From NCBI GenBank assembly GCA_017416665.1, contig JAFQBO010000076.1:1-15194 (forward strand): DNA of 15,194 nucleotides, read 5' to 3'. Of this stretch, positions 1-6,870 are shown piece by piece. The DNA comes from Oscillospiraceae bacterium (GTDB lineage: Bacteria > Bacillota > Clostridia > Oscillospirales > Ruminococcaceae). Every line of letters starts with the position of its first letter. The first letter of the stretch is position 1. The notes beneath the pieces are model-generated. The model searched no databases, was not told the DNA's origin, and saw only the letters and a list, made by a program, of their open reading frames with translations. The translations under genes and the position numbers were made by a program.

Positions 1-260
1 AAAGTTTTGATCAAACTTTTTTGCTTGCATGCCTGTGGTGCAAAAGTTTGCGGTTTCTGCTCTGCATGCCGTTGGCACTCCGCAGAGCCTTAGGTCGCAC
101 TCCGCAGAGTGCGAAATTTCCTTTTCGAAGGCGTATTTACGAGGGGTGAATTGAAAAACAGCCCAGTGGGCTGTTTTTCAAGAGGGGACGCTTTTTCTTG
201 CAAAGCGTCCCCTTACTTTGGTTGTACTCATATTTGTTTGCCGATTTAATCGGCACGAAC
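1..260 (+). repeat. Multi-hairpin repeat element, copy A
   Basis: This gene-free stretch holds a string of palindromes that recurs in inverted orientation at about 4881-5102. The hairpins are 95-114 (8-bp stem, loop cgca), 151-181 (14-bp stem, loop agt), 183-213 (12-bp stem) and the terminal palindrome GCCGATTTAATCGGC at 240-254. Positions 126-161 match 4980-5015 (reverse complement) over 36 bases without a mismatch. Two stems differ from copy B by paired, compensatory changes: GCCC/GGGC against GTCC/GGAC, and GAT/ATC against GAC/GTC. The 13-mer GCACTCCGCAGAG occurs twice, at 75-87 and 97-109. The left boundary may lie outside the window. No transposase or long ORF is present. Bases 261-307 show nothing recognisable. 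Confidence 0.85.
151..181. terminator. Bidirectional intrinsic terminator inside copy A
   Basis: A perfect 14-bp stem has core CAGCCC/GGGCTG, a 3-nt loop, and A5/T5 tracts on either side, so it reads as a GC stem followed by a U-tract on both strands. On the minus strand it lies about 125 nt after the lipoprotein stop codon and is the best candidate for the 3' end of the rnf transcript. The 12-bp hairpin at 183-213 beside it lacks a T-run and may only stabilise the RNA end. Confidence 0.65.
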
Positions 261-307
261 TTTAATTCTGAGATTTTTCTACAGTCTGAAGTATGAGATT
301 CCCCGGC

Positions 308-1114
308 TTACTGATTATAGCTTGTGTTCATCTGTTCGAGATACTGTTCAAATGAAGCCTGAAGTTCTTCAAGATTTTTTTCGTATTCCTTTTCAATGTC
401 GTCAGGTCGCTGTCCATTTTCGCCTTTTTCATCAGGATTATTCGGTTCGCCGTATTTGGCAGAAATAACGTAAATTTCGTCATTGTAGTCATACTGAACA
501 TAAAGTGAAATATCATCAAAGCTTTCACCTTTTTCATCAGACAGGAATTTAACACTTACAGAACCAAAATTTCCTCCGCTTGAAAACATTTCCTTTGCAT
601 TGATTTTATTCATGTCAAACTGTGCTGTTACTTTGTACGGATATGATTTGTCTTCAGTTTCTTCAACGGTGATTTCCTTTATGGCATAGGTGTCACGTTC
701 GGAATCTGAAAACTCGGTATCTGTGAGAGCGTTCAGAACATTTTTGTATGTATCGGCAGTTTTCTGATATGAAAAGTCAGACCACTGAGCGTCTTTTTCT
801 TCCGGTTGATAGAATGTTTCATAGGTAACATTTGTAAGCTTGTTGTTACGGAAAAATTTCAACGCTCCCATTACGTCATATTCAAGAAAAACACAATCAT
901 CACCATCTTTGCAGACTTCTGTCATAACATGTGCTTCAGATTGGGTTTTAGAAATCTGAATGTAGTAATCTTCAATATCAGATGCAGTATCACTATAAAA
1001 GTTACGCATATTCTCATAAGCCTGAGTCTGACTGAAAGCTTCTTTTTCTTCACCGCATGCTGTAAGTGAAAGGCATAAAAGTACAGCAGTTATAATTGAT
1101 TTGATTTTTTTCAT
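308..1114 (-). CDS. Lipoprotein of unknown function, rnf-operon distal gene
   Basis: The 268-residue product starts with a lipoprotein signal peptide: a basic N-terminus, a hydrophobic stretch and lipobox LTAC with Cys20 as the predicted lipidated residue. The mature part is acidic and polar, with Asp/Glu-rich and aromatic stretches, and ends in a predicted helix rich in Glu, Leu and Gln (about 240-265). It contains no heme CxxCH, no flavinylation SGAT and no iron-sulfur motif; apart from the lipobox Cys it has Cys68 and Cys73 only, in a CKDGDDC sequence. The ATG overlaps the rnfB stop codon (ATGA, 1111-1114) and its GAGGAC ribosome binding site lies within rnfB, so translation is probably coupled. 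I do not recognise the family. Position suggests an extracytoplasmic partner or assembly factor of Rnf, which is inference only. Confidence 0.85.
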   Translation of the reverse strand: MKKIKSIITAVLLCLSLTACGEEKEAFSQTQAYENMRNFYSDTASDIEDYYIQISKTQSEAHVMTEVCKDGDDCVFLEYDVMGALKFFRNNKLTNVTYETFYQPEEKDAQWSDFSYQKTADTYKNVLNALTDTEFSDSERDTYAIKEITVEETEDKSYPYKVTAQFDMNKINAKEMFSSGGNFGSVSVKFLSDEKGESFDDISLYVQYDYNDEIYVISAKYGEPNNPDEKGENGQRPDDIEKEYEKNLEELQASFEQYLEQMNTSYNQ

Positions 1115-1911
1115 ATAAAGTCCTCACATTTGTAAATCGCTTTTACGGGACATGCAGAAACACAATCTCCGCATCCCGTACATTTATTATAATCAATTAC
1201 AGCATGAAAGTCAATAACCTTTACAGCTTCATTGCTACACTTCTTTTCACAGATTTTACAGCCGATACAGCCGCTTGAACATACAAGCTTGGTGTTTTTT
1301 CCGTTGTCCTTTGATGAACATTTTACTGTAATCTGATTTGTGGCAGGTTTAAGGGATATAAGTCCGTTCGGACAGACTTTCGCACACTTTTCACAGGCAA
1401 TACATTCACCTGTTATTCTGGCAATGCCGTTTATAATTTCAATGGCATTGTTGTCGCAGACGTTCACACAGTCACCGTAACCGATGCAGCCGTATGTACA
1501 TGCTTTTGAACCGCCGTACAGCCTTTTTGCGGCAGAGCAGGAGAGAAGTCCGTCATATTCAAAATTGTTTTTGACAGCATTGCAGTTACCGTTACAGTGT
1601 ACAACAGCACGCATTTGTGTGACAGCATCAGCTTTTATTCCTAAAATTTCACTGATTTTCTGATTGGTTTCAGTTCCGCCTGGTTTGCAGAGATTTGCAG
1701 GTGCATTGTTCTTGATAATGGCAGTCGCATAATCGCTGCAGCCTGCATATCCGCAGGAACCACAGTTTGCCTGTGGAAGTGCATCAGAAATCTGTTCGAT
1801 TCGTTCATCTGTCTTTACAAAGAATACTTTTGAGGCAACTGTAAGCAGTATTCCGGCAACAAGTCCCAGAATCAAAAATATTATTATCGGAAGTATATAA
1901 GTTTCAAACAT
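1111..1911 (-). CDS. rnfB: Rnf complex subunit B, multi-cluster ferredoxin-like protein
   Basis: RnfB takes electrons from (or gives them to) soluble ferredoxin on the cytoplasmic face of the Rnf complex. One N-terminal membrane helix (about 6-27) is followed by the RnfB cluster motif Cys50-x2-Cys53-x4-Cys58-x16-Cys75 and then several further [4Fe-4S] motifs, including CIACEKCAKVCP, CIGCKICEKKC and CTGCGDCVSACP. A CTYGCIGYGDCVNVC segment provides another set. The 266-residue protein therefore resembles the clostridial RnfB type with many clusters. I chose ATG at 1911 because the product then starts directly before the membrane helix; an in-frame TTG at 1932 has no ribosome binding site. The AAAGGA upstream of 1911 has a long spacing of about 12 nt. 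The gap to rnfA holds a REPIN-like element; the stop overlaps the lipoprotein start. Confidence 0.95.
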   Translation of the reverse strand: MFETYILPIIIFLILGLVAGILLTVASKVFFVKTDERIEQISDALPQANCGSCGYAGCSDYATAIIKNNAPANLCKPGGTETNQKISEILGIKADAVTQMRAVVHCNGNCNAVKNNFEYDGLLSCSAAKRLYGGSKACTYGCIGYGDCVNVCDNNAIEIINGIARITGECIACEKCAKVCPNGLISLKPATNQITVKCSSKDNGKNTKLVCSSGCIGCKICEKKCSNEAVKVIDFHAVIDYNKCTGCGDCVSACPVKAIYKCEDFI

Positions 1912-1945
1912 AATTATAACATTTCCTTTCAAAATAGATTTATTT

Positions 1946-2028
1946 TGTAGGGGCTGATGCCCACATCAGCCCGTTATCATCATTATGAATTTTTTTAAAG
2001 TGGGTCGATGTGGGCATCGACCCCTACA
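1946..2028. repeat. REPIN-like double hairpin between rnfA and rnfB
   Basis: Two 27-bp units lie in inverted orientation (1946-1972 and 2002-2028) around a 29-bp spacer. Each unit starts with TGTAG and then folds into its own 9-bp hairpin with loop CCCA (TGGG on the other strand): GGGCTGATG/CATCAGCCC on the left, GGGTCGATG/CATCGACCC on the right. GTAG next to a short palindrome, arranged as an inverted pair about 80 bp long, is the layout of REP doublets (REPINs) mobilised by RAYT (TnpA-REP) transposases. No RAYT gene is in this window. The element would be transcribed within the rnf mRNA. Confidence 0.8.
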
Positions 2029-2046
2029 GATATTTGAAAGGAGCAA

Positions 2047-2625
2047 TTATTTTATAAGTCCCGAGAAAGCCATAAAGCTCAGGGACACAATGGAGGCGGC
2101 TATAAGTGTTGACGGGATACCCTTGAATGTTTCGGGAATATCTGCGGTTTCAAGCTTTGAACGTACACCCGAAAACAGTATCAAAGCAAGCGTAAATCCC
2201 ACACCTGCAAAAAATGCGTTTGCTATTGACTGTACAAAGGTATAACCATTGTCGATATTCAGAAGTGTTACACCAAGTACAGCACAGTTTGTTGTGATAA
2301 GTGGCAGGTAAACGCCGAGTGCGTTGTAAAGTGGCGGCATAACCTTTTTGAGCATGATTTCAACAAGCTGTACAAACAAAGCAATTATAAGAATAAATGC
2401 AACTGTATTCAGATACTCAAGTCCGTTCGGCTCTAAAATAAGTGAGTAGACAGGATATGTAACACATGTGGCACAGACCATTACAAATATTACTGCTGCA
2501 CCCATGCCGAGGCTTGATGACAGCTTTTTTGATACTCCGAGAAACGGACATATGCCCATAAACTTTGATAAAACGAAGTTATCCACAAATACAGCTGAAA
2601 GCATTATGATAAGTATTTCTTTCAT
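2047..2625 (-). CDS. rnfA: Rnf complex membrane subunit A
   Basis: RnfA is one of the two homologous six-helix membrane subunits that form the core of the Rnf ion pump. The 192-residue protein has alternating hydrophobic segments across its length and the family signature near the N-terminus (DNFVLSKFMGICPFLG). Cys26 and Cys114 (in TTNCAVLG) correspond to the cysteines that, with two from RnfE, are known in this family to hold a [2Fe-2S] cluster in the membrane. The start is fixed by an AGGAGGT ribosome binding site and by a 4-base ATGA overlap with the rnfE stop. Unlike the upstream junctions, the 3' junction to rnfB is 135 nt long because of the REPIN-like insertion. Confidence 0.96.
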   Translation of the reverse strand: MKEILIIMLSAVFVDNFVLSKFMGICPFLGVSKKLSSSLGMGAAVIFVMVCATCVTYPVYSLILEPNGLEYLNTVAFILIIALFVQLVEIMLKKVMPPLYNALGVYLPLITTNCAVLGVTLLNIDNGYTFVQSIANAFFAGVGFTLALILFSGVRSKLETADIPETFKGIPSTLIAASIVSLSFMAFSGLIK

Positions 2626-3278
2626 TCCTGACCTCCTTTGGCTGAGGCACAGTTTTCAGCGTTCGGACAGCCGGCACAGCCGATTTTTTTCGGTGGCTTT
2701 TTGCCGGATATTTTGTTTACAAGTGCAATAATACAGCCAAGTACAAAAAATCCTCCTGCCGACATTACAAATACTGACATAGGCTGCATACCCGGAATTT
2801 TAATTCCCATCCATGATGCCGAGCCTAAAATTTCTCTTACAGATCCCATAAGGAAAAGTGACAGCGTAAAGCCGAGTCCCATGCCAAGTCCGTCAAGTGC
2901 AGACGGAATAACCTTGTTTTTGCAGGCAAACATTTCTGCTCTGCCTAATATGATACAGTTTACTGTAATGAGATTTAGAAATGTTCCCAGAGCGTCATAA
3001 AGTGACGGGATAAAGCCGTGAAGAAGAAAGCTTATGAGTGTTACAAAGCCTGCGATAATTACAATATAGCATGGAAGTTTTACGGTTTTTGGAATTACGT
3101 TTCTAAGAAGTGAAATTACAATATTTGAACCGACAAGTACAAAGGTGGTCGCAAGTCCCATTCCTATTCCGTTTACTGCCTGTGTTGTAACCGCAAGTGT
3201 TGGACACATTCCCAAAAGTCCCACAAGATTCGGATTTTCCTTTATAAGTCCTTTGCTGAATTCCTTGAAATTACTCAT
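2622..3278 (-). CDS. rnfE: Rnf complex membrane subunit E with Cys-rich tail
   Basis: RnfE pairs with RnfA in the membrane and has the same fold in opposite topology. The 218-residue product carries Cys25 (LLGMCPTLAV) and Cys108 (TVNCIILGR), the expected ligands of the shared intramembrane [2Fe-2S] cluster. After the last membrane helix it continues with a basic segment (KKPPKK) and a short cysteine motif, Cys201-x2-Cys204-x5-Cys210, close to the C-terminus. That tail is not part of the core RnfE fold and its role is not evident from the sequence; it might bind a metal or be a redox switch. The start has an AAGGAGG ribosome binding site and overlaps the rnfG stop by 8 bases. Confidence 0.95.
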   Translation of the reverse strand: MSNFKEFSKGLIKENPNLVGLLGMCPTLAVTTQAVNGIGMGLATTFVLVGSNIVISLLRNVIPKTVKLPCYIVIIAGFVTLISFLLHGFIPSLYDALGTFLNLITVNCIILGRAEMFACKNKVIPSALDGLGMGLGFTLSLFLMGSVREILGSASWMGIKIPGMQPMSVFVMSAGGFFVLGCIIALVNKISGKKPPKKIGCAGCPNAENCASAKGGQE

Positions 3279-3855
3279 TTATGTATCCTCCTTCCTTGCA
3301 GTAATAATATGCCGTTAATGCTGTATCAACCGCTTTTTCCATTCCGTTTGATGAATAGGTTGCACCTGTTATAACCTCAAAATCGTAGCTTTTATCGGAT
3401 GCTCCCAGAAACTGCTCTGTAAAGCTCTTGTTCTCCTGTACCTTTGTACCAAGTCCGGGAGTTTCTGCAAGGCTTAAAAAGCCGATTCCGCATACGCTGT
3501 CATTTTCAAAGCCGACTAAAACGTTGATACCTGCTTTTGCGTAGCCGTCAGCTGTAATATCAAAAATGGTTTTTCCTCCGCCTGTGTAAACGGCATTAAT
3601 ATCGGCATAAGGATATTCATAAATCATATGTTTAGGGAAGTGTTCTTTTTCATCATTATAGATTATTTCATTGAGATTTATATCAAGCTGTGTGTAATCT
3701 GCTTCTCCGAAAGTTTCGGAAAGGGTTTGTGAAGTCTTTTCAATCTGTGCCTGTACGATTTTGTCTTTGGTAAGTGCGTTTGCAACAACAAGAAGCCCGC
3801 ATACCACAACCGAAATAACCGCAAGCACCAGAGGAGGCATTATTTTTTCTTTCAT
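3271..3855 (-). CDS. rnfG: Rnf complex flavoprotein subunit G
   Basis: RnfG is the membrane-anchored, extracytoplasmic subunit with covalently bound FMN. An N-terminal membrane helix (about 7-26) is followed by an FMN-binding domain. The flavinylation motif is ITGATYSS, with Thr166 as the expected phosphoester-linked FMN site, to be modified by the ApbE encoded at the head of this operon. The conserved ETPGLGTKV segment of the family is present (about 132-140). Length (194) is usual. The ATG has an AAAGGAGG ribosome binding site and overlaps the rnfD stop as ATGA. Confidence 0.95.
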   Translation of the reverse strand: MKEKIMPPLVLAVISVVVCGLLVVANALTKDKIVQAQIEKTSQTLSETFGEADYTQLDINLNEIIYNDEKEHFPKHMIYEYPYADINAVYTGGGKTIFDITADGYAKAGINVLVGFENDSVCGIGFLSLAETPGLGTKVQENKSFTEQFLGASDKSYDFEVITGATYSSNGMEKAVDTALTAYYYCKEGGYINE

Positions 3856-4844
3856 TTTGCCTTTTCCTCCTTTACTGCACCGATAGGTTTAAGCATTGTA
3901 AATCTGTCTATGTACGGTGTTACAATATTCATAAGCAAAATTGCAAAAGAAACGCCCTCAGGATAACTTCCGAATGTTCTGATGATAAATGTAATCAAGC
4001 CACAGCCGATACCGAAAATCAGTTTGCCTTTATTTGTAATCGGGGTTGTTACATAGTCGGTGGCCATAAAGAATGCACCGAGAATAAGTCCGCCCGATAA
4101 CATCTGATAAAGGGCATGTTCAAGTCCATACATTACTCCGTTATCAGTAATGCCATAAATAAATGAAAGAAGTCCCACAGTTCCGATAAATGCAATCGGT
4201 GTTACAGGTGAAATGATTTTTCTTATTATAAGATAAATTCCGCCGATAAGAAGTGCCACCGCACAGGTTTCACCAAGACAGCCTGTTGTTGTTCCGAATA
4301 ATAAATCAAGATATGATGCCCTTGCTTCCGGAAATTCTCTTGTAAGCGGTGTTGCTGAGGCTATTACATCATCATAGCCGTCAAAAAGCGGATTGAATGT
4401 GTTGTGATATTTCGGGTCTGTCCAGGTTGTCATGGCTGAACCGAATGAAAGCATCAGCACAATTCGTCCAACTACGGCAGGATTTGCAAAATTCTGTCCA
4501 AGTCCTCCGAAAAGCTGTTTTACTATTACTATTGCCACAAAGCAGCCTATAACAGCCATCCACCATGGGAGTGACGGAGGGATGTTTAACGCTAAAATAA
4601 GTCCTGTTACGGCGGCACTGAGGTCGCCGATTGTCTGCTCTCTTTTCATTATGATGCGTGTTACAAATTCAAAGAAAATGCTTGAAACAACGCAGGTTGA
4701 AATGAGTGCAAGAGCAGGAAGTCCGAACAGTATTCCCGAAGCAATAACTGTCGGAACAAGTGATATTAACACGCACAGCATTACTCTTTGCGTGGTCATT
4801 TCTCCTCTTATGTGAGGAGATGGTGATACTTTTAAAAGGTTCAA
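3852..4844 (-). CDS. rnfD: Rnf complex membrane flavoprotein subunit D
   Basis: RnfD is a polytopic membrane subunit carrying a covalent FMN. The 330-residue product begins with the conserved SPSPHIR motif (7-13), has about nine to ten hydrophobic segments, and contains SATPL (163-167), where Thr165 is the predicted flavinylated residue; the more common form of this motif has Gly in place of Ser. The start is a TTG at 4844: it has AAAGGCGG seven bases upstream and gives the family's usual N-terminus, whereas the next ATG (codon 16) would remove SPSPHIR. The 265-nt gap to rnfC is filled by repeat copy B, and I see no convincing promoter between that repeat and the start. Confidence 0.95.
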   Translation of the reverse strand: MNLLKVSPSPHIRGEMTTQRVMLCVLISLVPTVIASGILFGLPALALISTCVVSSIFFEFVTRIIMKREQTIGDLSAAVTGLILALNIPPSLPWWMAVIGCFVAIVIVKQLFGGLGQNFANPAVVGRIVLMLSFGSAMTTWTDPKYHNTFNPLFDGYDDVIASATPLTREFPEARASYLDLLFGTTTGCLGETCAVALLIGGIYLIIRKIISPVTPIAFIGTVGLLSFIYGITDNGVMYGLEHALYQMLSGGLILGAFFMATDYVTTPITNKGKLIFGIGCGLITFIIRTFGSYPEGVSFAILLMNIVTPYIDRFTMLKPIGAVKEEKAK

Positions 4845-4880
4845 GATTTTACCGCCTTTCTTATATTATGTTAGATATTG

Positions 4881-5102
4881 GTTTGTGCCGACTAAGTCGG
4901 CAGGCGTAGACAAGGAAGGCAGATGGCAGGGGACGCTTTCTCTTGTAAAGCGTCCCCTCTTGAAAAACAGTCCACTGGACTGTTTTTCAATTCACCCCTC
5001 GTAAATACGCCTTCGTTGGGGAGTTTCGCACTCTGTGGAGTGCGACAAGGGACGCTGTCCCATGACCCTGCAAGCCTTTGAAAAGGCTTGAGCGAAACTT
5101 TT
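4881..5102 (-). repeat. Multi-hairpin repeat element, copy B, between rnfC and rnfD
   Basis: This is the inverted counterpart of the element at 1-260. It holds six palindromes: 4887-4901, 4928-4958 (12-bp stem), 4960-4990 (14-bp stem), 5026-5045 (8-bp stem), 5049-5061 (GGGAC/GTCCC) and 5071-5090 (CAAGCCTT/AAGGCTTG). The first four correspond in order to hairpins of copy A; the last two match only loosely or not at all. It fills the only long gap between rnfC and rnfD and encodes no protein. Confidence 0.85.
4960..4990 (-). terminator. Potential intrinsic terminator between rnfC and rnfD
   Basis: On the transcribed strand the 14-bp stem has core CAGTCC/GGACTG, loop AGT, and T5 immediately after the GC-rich part. 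The structure is symmetric and could act in either direction. It is the equivalent of the likely operon terminator in copy A, but here it lies within the operon and would lower transcription of rnfD and the genes beyond it. Confidence 0.5.
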
Positions 5103-5109
5103 ATATTTA

Positions 5110-6375
5110 TTAAATCAGATTTTTAGCGAGTTGGTTTATCTGTGCAAGCTGTCTTCCGGCAGGGCATACATAGGTACAGCAACCACAGTTCATGCAAAGT
5201 CCAACTCTGAGTTTTTTAAGTGTGGTACTGTCTTTTCGGTAATATGCCTTTTCAAGTTCTGTCGGCATCAGGTTTAACGGACACGCTTTTATACATCGTC
5301 CGCATCTGATACAGTTTGTCATCTTCTTTTCAGCCGTTTTTTTAAATGCAAGTACGGCATTGTTTGACTTTGAAATTACTGTATTTATGTCATAGGCACA
5401 CATTCCCATCATAGTTCCACCCATGATAAGCTTGCGGAGTTTTTCCATGTCACAGCCTGCATATTCAAGTATTTCCGAAACAGGTGTACCAATCTTCACA
5501 AAAAGATTGCACGGCTTTTTTATTAAATCGCCGTCAACTGTAATTCGTCTTTCTGTAAGCGGCATACCTGTTTTTGCATAGGTGTGAATGTATGCGGCAG
5601 TTGAAACATTCATTACAATAACGCCCTGATCTGACGGCAGTTGTTTTTCTTTTATAAGTCTGCCTGTAAGATTGAAAACAAGTATCTTTTCAGCTCCCTG
5701 CGGATAAACCGACGGAAGTTTTTTTACAGTAATATTACTGTCAGATTTTGTCTTATCCTGCAAAAGCTTTATTGCATCGGGTTTGTTGCCTTCAATTCCG
5801 ATTACAGCCTGTGGGATATTCAGATGTTTCATGACAAGCTTTATACCGCCGATTACAGCATCAGAATCTTCAAGCATCTGACGGTGATCGGAGGTTATGT
5901 ACGGTTCACATTCAGCGGCGTTTATCACAAGTATGTCAATCGGTACGGACGGATTATGCTTTATGTGAGTTGGGAATCCGGCACCGCCAAGACCGGTAAG
6001 ACCGCTTTCACGGAGTGCCTTTACAAAGTCGTCACGATTGTTTATGACAGGCGGTTTTATATTTTTGGAAACTGTCTGTTGTTCATCTGTTTCAATACGG
6101 ATTGCCTTACACTTTCCGTTTACAGCATGTATTTCAGTGATTTCTTTTACAGTTCCCGAAACGCCTGTATGTACGGGAACAGACAGAAATGCGTTTGAAT
6201 CGCCTATCTTATCACCGATGTTTACATGATCACCGACTTTTACAACAGGTTCACTGTTTGCACCCATATTCATATTCATTGGGATTAAAACTTCCTTTGG
6301 AATCGGAAATTTTTCTGTCTGACAGCTTGCGGTGTTTTTGTTGTGTTTTAAGTGTATACCTTTGATTTTTCTCAT
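5110..6375 (-). CDS. rnfC: Rnf complex subunit C, NADH-binding iron-sulfur protein
   Basis: RnfC is the peripheral cytoplasmic subunit that exchanges electrons with NAD(H) through FMN. The 421-residue protein has an N-terminal barrel-sandwich region (about 25-95), the glycine-rich nucleotide motif GLGGAGFPTHIK (128-139), an SLBB-type region, and two [4Fe-4S] motifs: Cys355, 358, 361, 365 and Cys394, 397, 400, 404. The reading frame is open for 60 more codons upstream, but that part overlaps the preceding gene and is not RnfC-like. ATG at 6375 has AAGGAG six bases upstream and overlaps the preceding stop as ATGA, so it is the start. Repeat copy B follows the stop at once. Confidence 0.96.
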   Translation of the reverse strand: MRKIKGIHLKHNKNTASCQTEKFPIPKEVLIPMNMNMGANSEPVVKVGDHVNIGDKIGDSNAFLSVPVHTGVSGTVKEITEIHAVNGKCKAIRIETDEQQTVSKNIKPPVINNRDDFVKALRESGLTGLGGAGFPTHIKHNPSVPIDILVINAAECEPYITSDHRQMLEDSDAVIGGIKLVMKHLNIPQAVIGIEGNKPDAIKLLQDKTKSDSNITVKKLPSVYPQGAEKILVFNLTGRLIKEKQLPSDQGVIVMNVSTAAYIHTYAKTGMPLTERRITVDGDLIKKPCNLFVKIGTPVSEILEYAGCDMEKLRKLIMGGTMMGMCAYDINTVISKSNNAVLAFKKTAEKKMTNCIRCGRCIKACPLNLMPTELEKAYYRKDSTTLKKLRVGLCMNCGCCTYVCPAGRQLAQINQLAKNLI

Positions 6376-6866
6376 TTGGTTCTCCTTAAAAAGGGTTTTA
6401 GTATAGGTATCAGCAGATTTGCCGTTATACCTGTAATTGTACCTGCGATGCAGCCTGATATTATCAGCACAGGCAGGTAATATACTGTTGCGGTGTGACT
6501 GAGCAGGATACATGCGGCTGTAAGCTGACCGATGTTGTGTGCAAGTCCTCCGCATACGCTTATAAGCAGAAATGAAGATTTTGTTTTCTTAAAAATTATC
6601 AGCATTATCAGAAAGCTTAAAAGTCCGCCCGAAAGTGACATGAAAAATGCTGTTGTTCCTCGTGTCAGCAGGACGAAAACAGACTTTAATATTACTATTG
6701 AAAGGCTTATTCCTGTATTAAGTTCGGACATTGAAAGCATTACGGGAAGATTTGAAAATCCAGGCTTTACTCCGAGTGGGAGAGGAATAAGTGATTCGGC
6801 GGCTGAAATTGCTACAGATAATGCAAGAAAAATTCCCGATACTGCCGTTTTATATGATTTGTTCAT
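6372..6866 (-). CDS. Gx transporter family membrane protein (EetB-like)
   Basis: The 164-residue protein is very hydrophobic with about five membrane segments. It opens with an AVSGIFLALSVAISAAESLIP region and contains the PLGVKPGFSNLPV motif, both typical of the Gx-transporter family (also annotated as heptaprenyl diphosphate synthase component I). From memory, the EetB protein of flavin-based extracellular electron transfer loci in Listeria and lactobacilli belongs to this family. It has an AAAGGA ribosome binding site, lies 4 nt after the NusG-II gene and overlaps rnfC by 4 bases. Its substrate is unknown; the context fits a membrane component linked to flavin or quinone redox chemistry. 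Confidence 0.8.
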   Translation of the reverse strand: MNKSYKTAVSGIFLALSVAISAAESLIPLPLGVKPGFSNLPVMLSMSELNTGISLSIVILKSVFVLLTRGTTAFFMSLSGGLLSFLIMLIIFKKTKSSFLLISVCGGLAHNIGQLTAACILLSHTATVYYLPVLIISGCIAGTITGITANLLIPILKPFLRRTK

Positions 6867-6870
6867 TAAA

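Noticed and set aside
75..109. Closely spaced direct repeats suggesting a CRISPR array
   Set aside because: Only two 13-base units with a 9-base gap, and both belong to hairpins of a repeat element; no cas genes.
1912..1932. TTG start 7 codons upstream of the chosen rnfB start
   Set aside because: No ribosome binding site upstream; the ATG at 1911 gives the usual RnfB N-terminus.
1985..2245. 86-codon plus-strand frame starting in the REPIN-like element
   Set aside because: It is antisense to rnfA and its start lies in repeat DNA without a ribosome binding site.
261..4880. Composite transposon carrying the rnf genes between inverted elements
   Set aside because: No transposase, no target-site duplication visible, and the bracket cuts through the operon between rnfC and rnfD; independent insertion of two repeats is simpler.
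5641..6198. 185-codon open frame on the plus strand within rnfC
   Set aside because: It is antisense to a well-supported rnfC; composition is that of a shadow frame (Phe/Tyr/Cys-rich) and no ribosome binding site or homology is evident.
6376..6555. 60-codon N-terminal extension of rnfC
   Set aside because: It overlaps the Gx-transporter gene, is Arg/His/Tyr-rich unlike RnfC, and ATG 6375 has a good ribosome binding site and the ATGA overlap.
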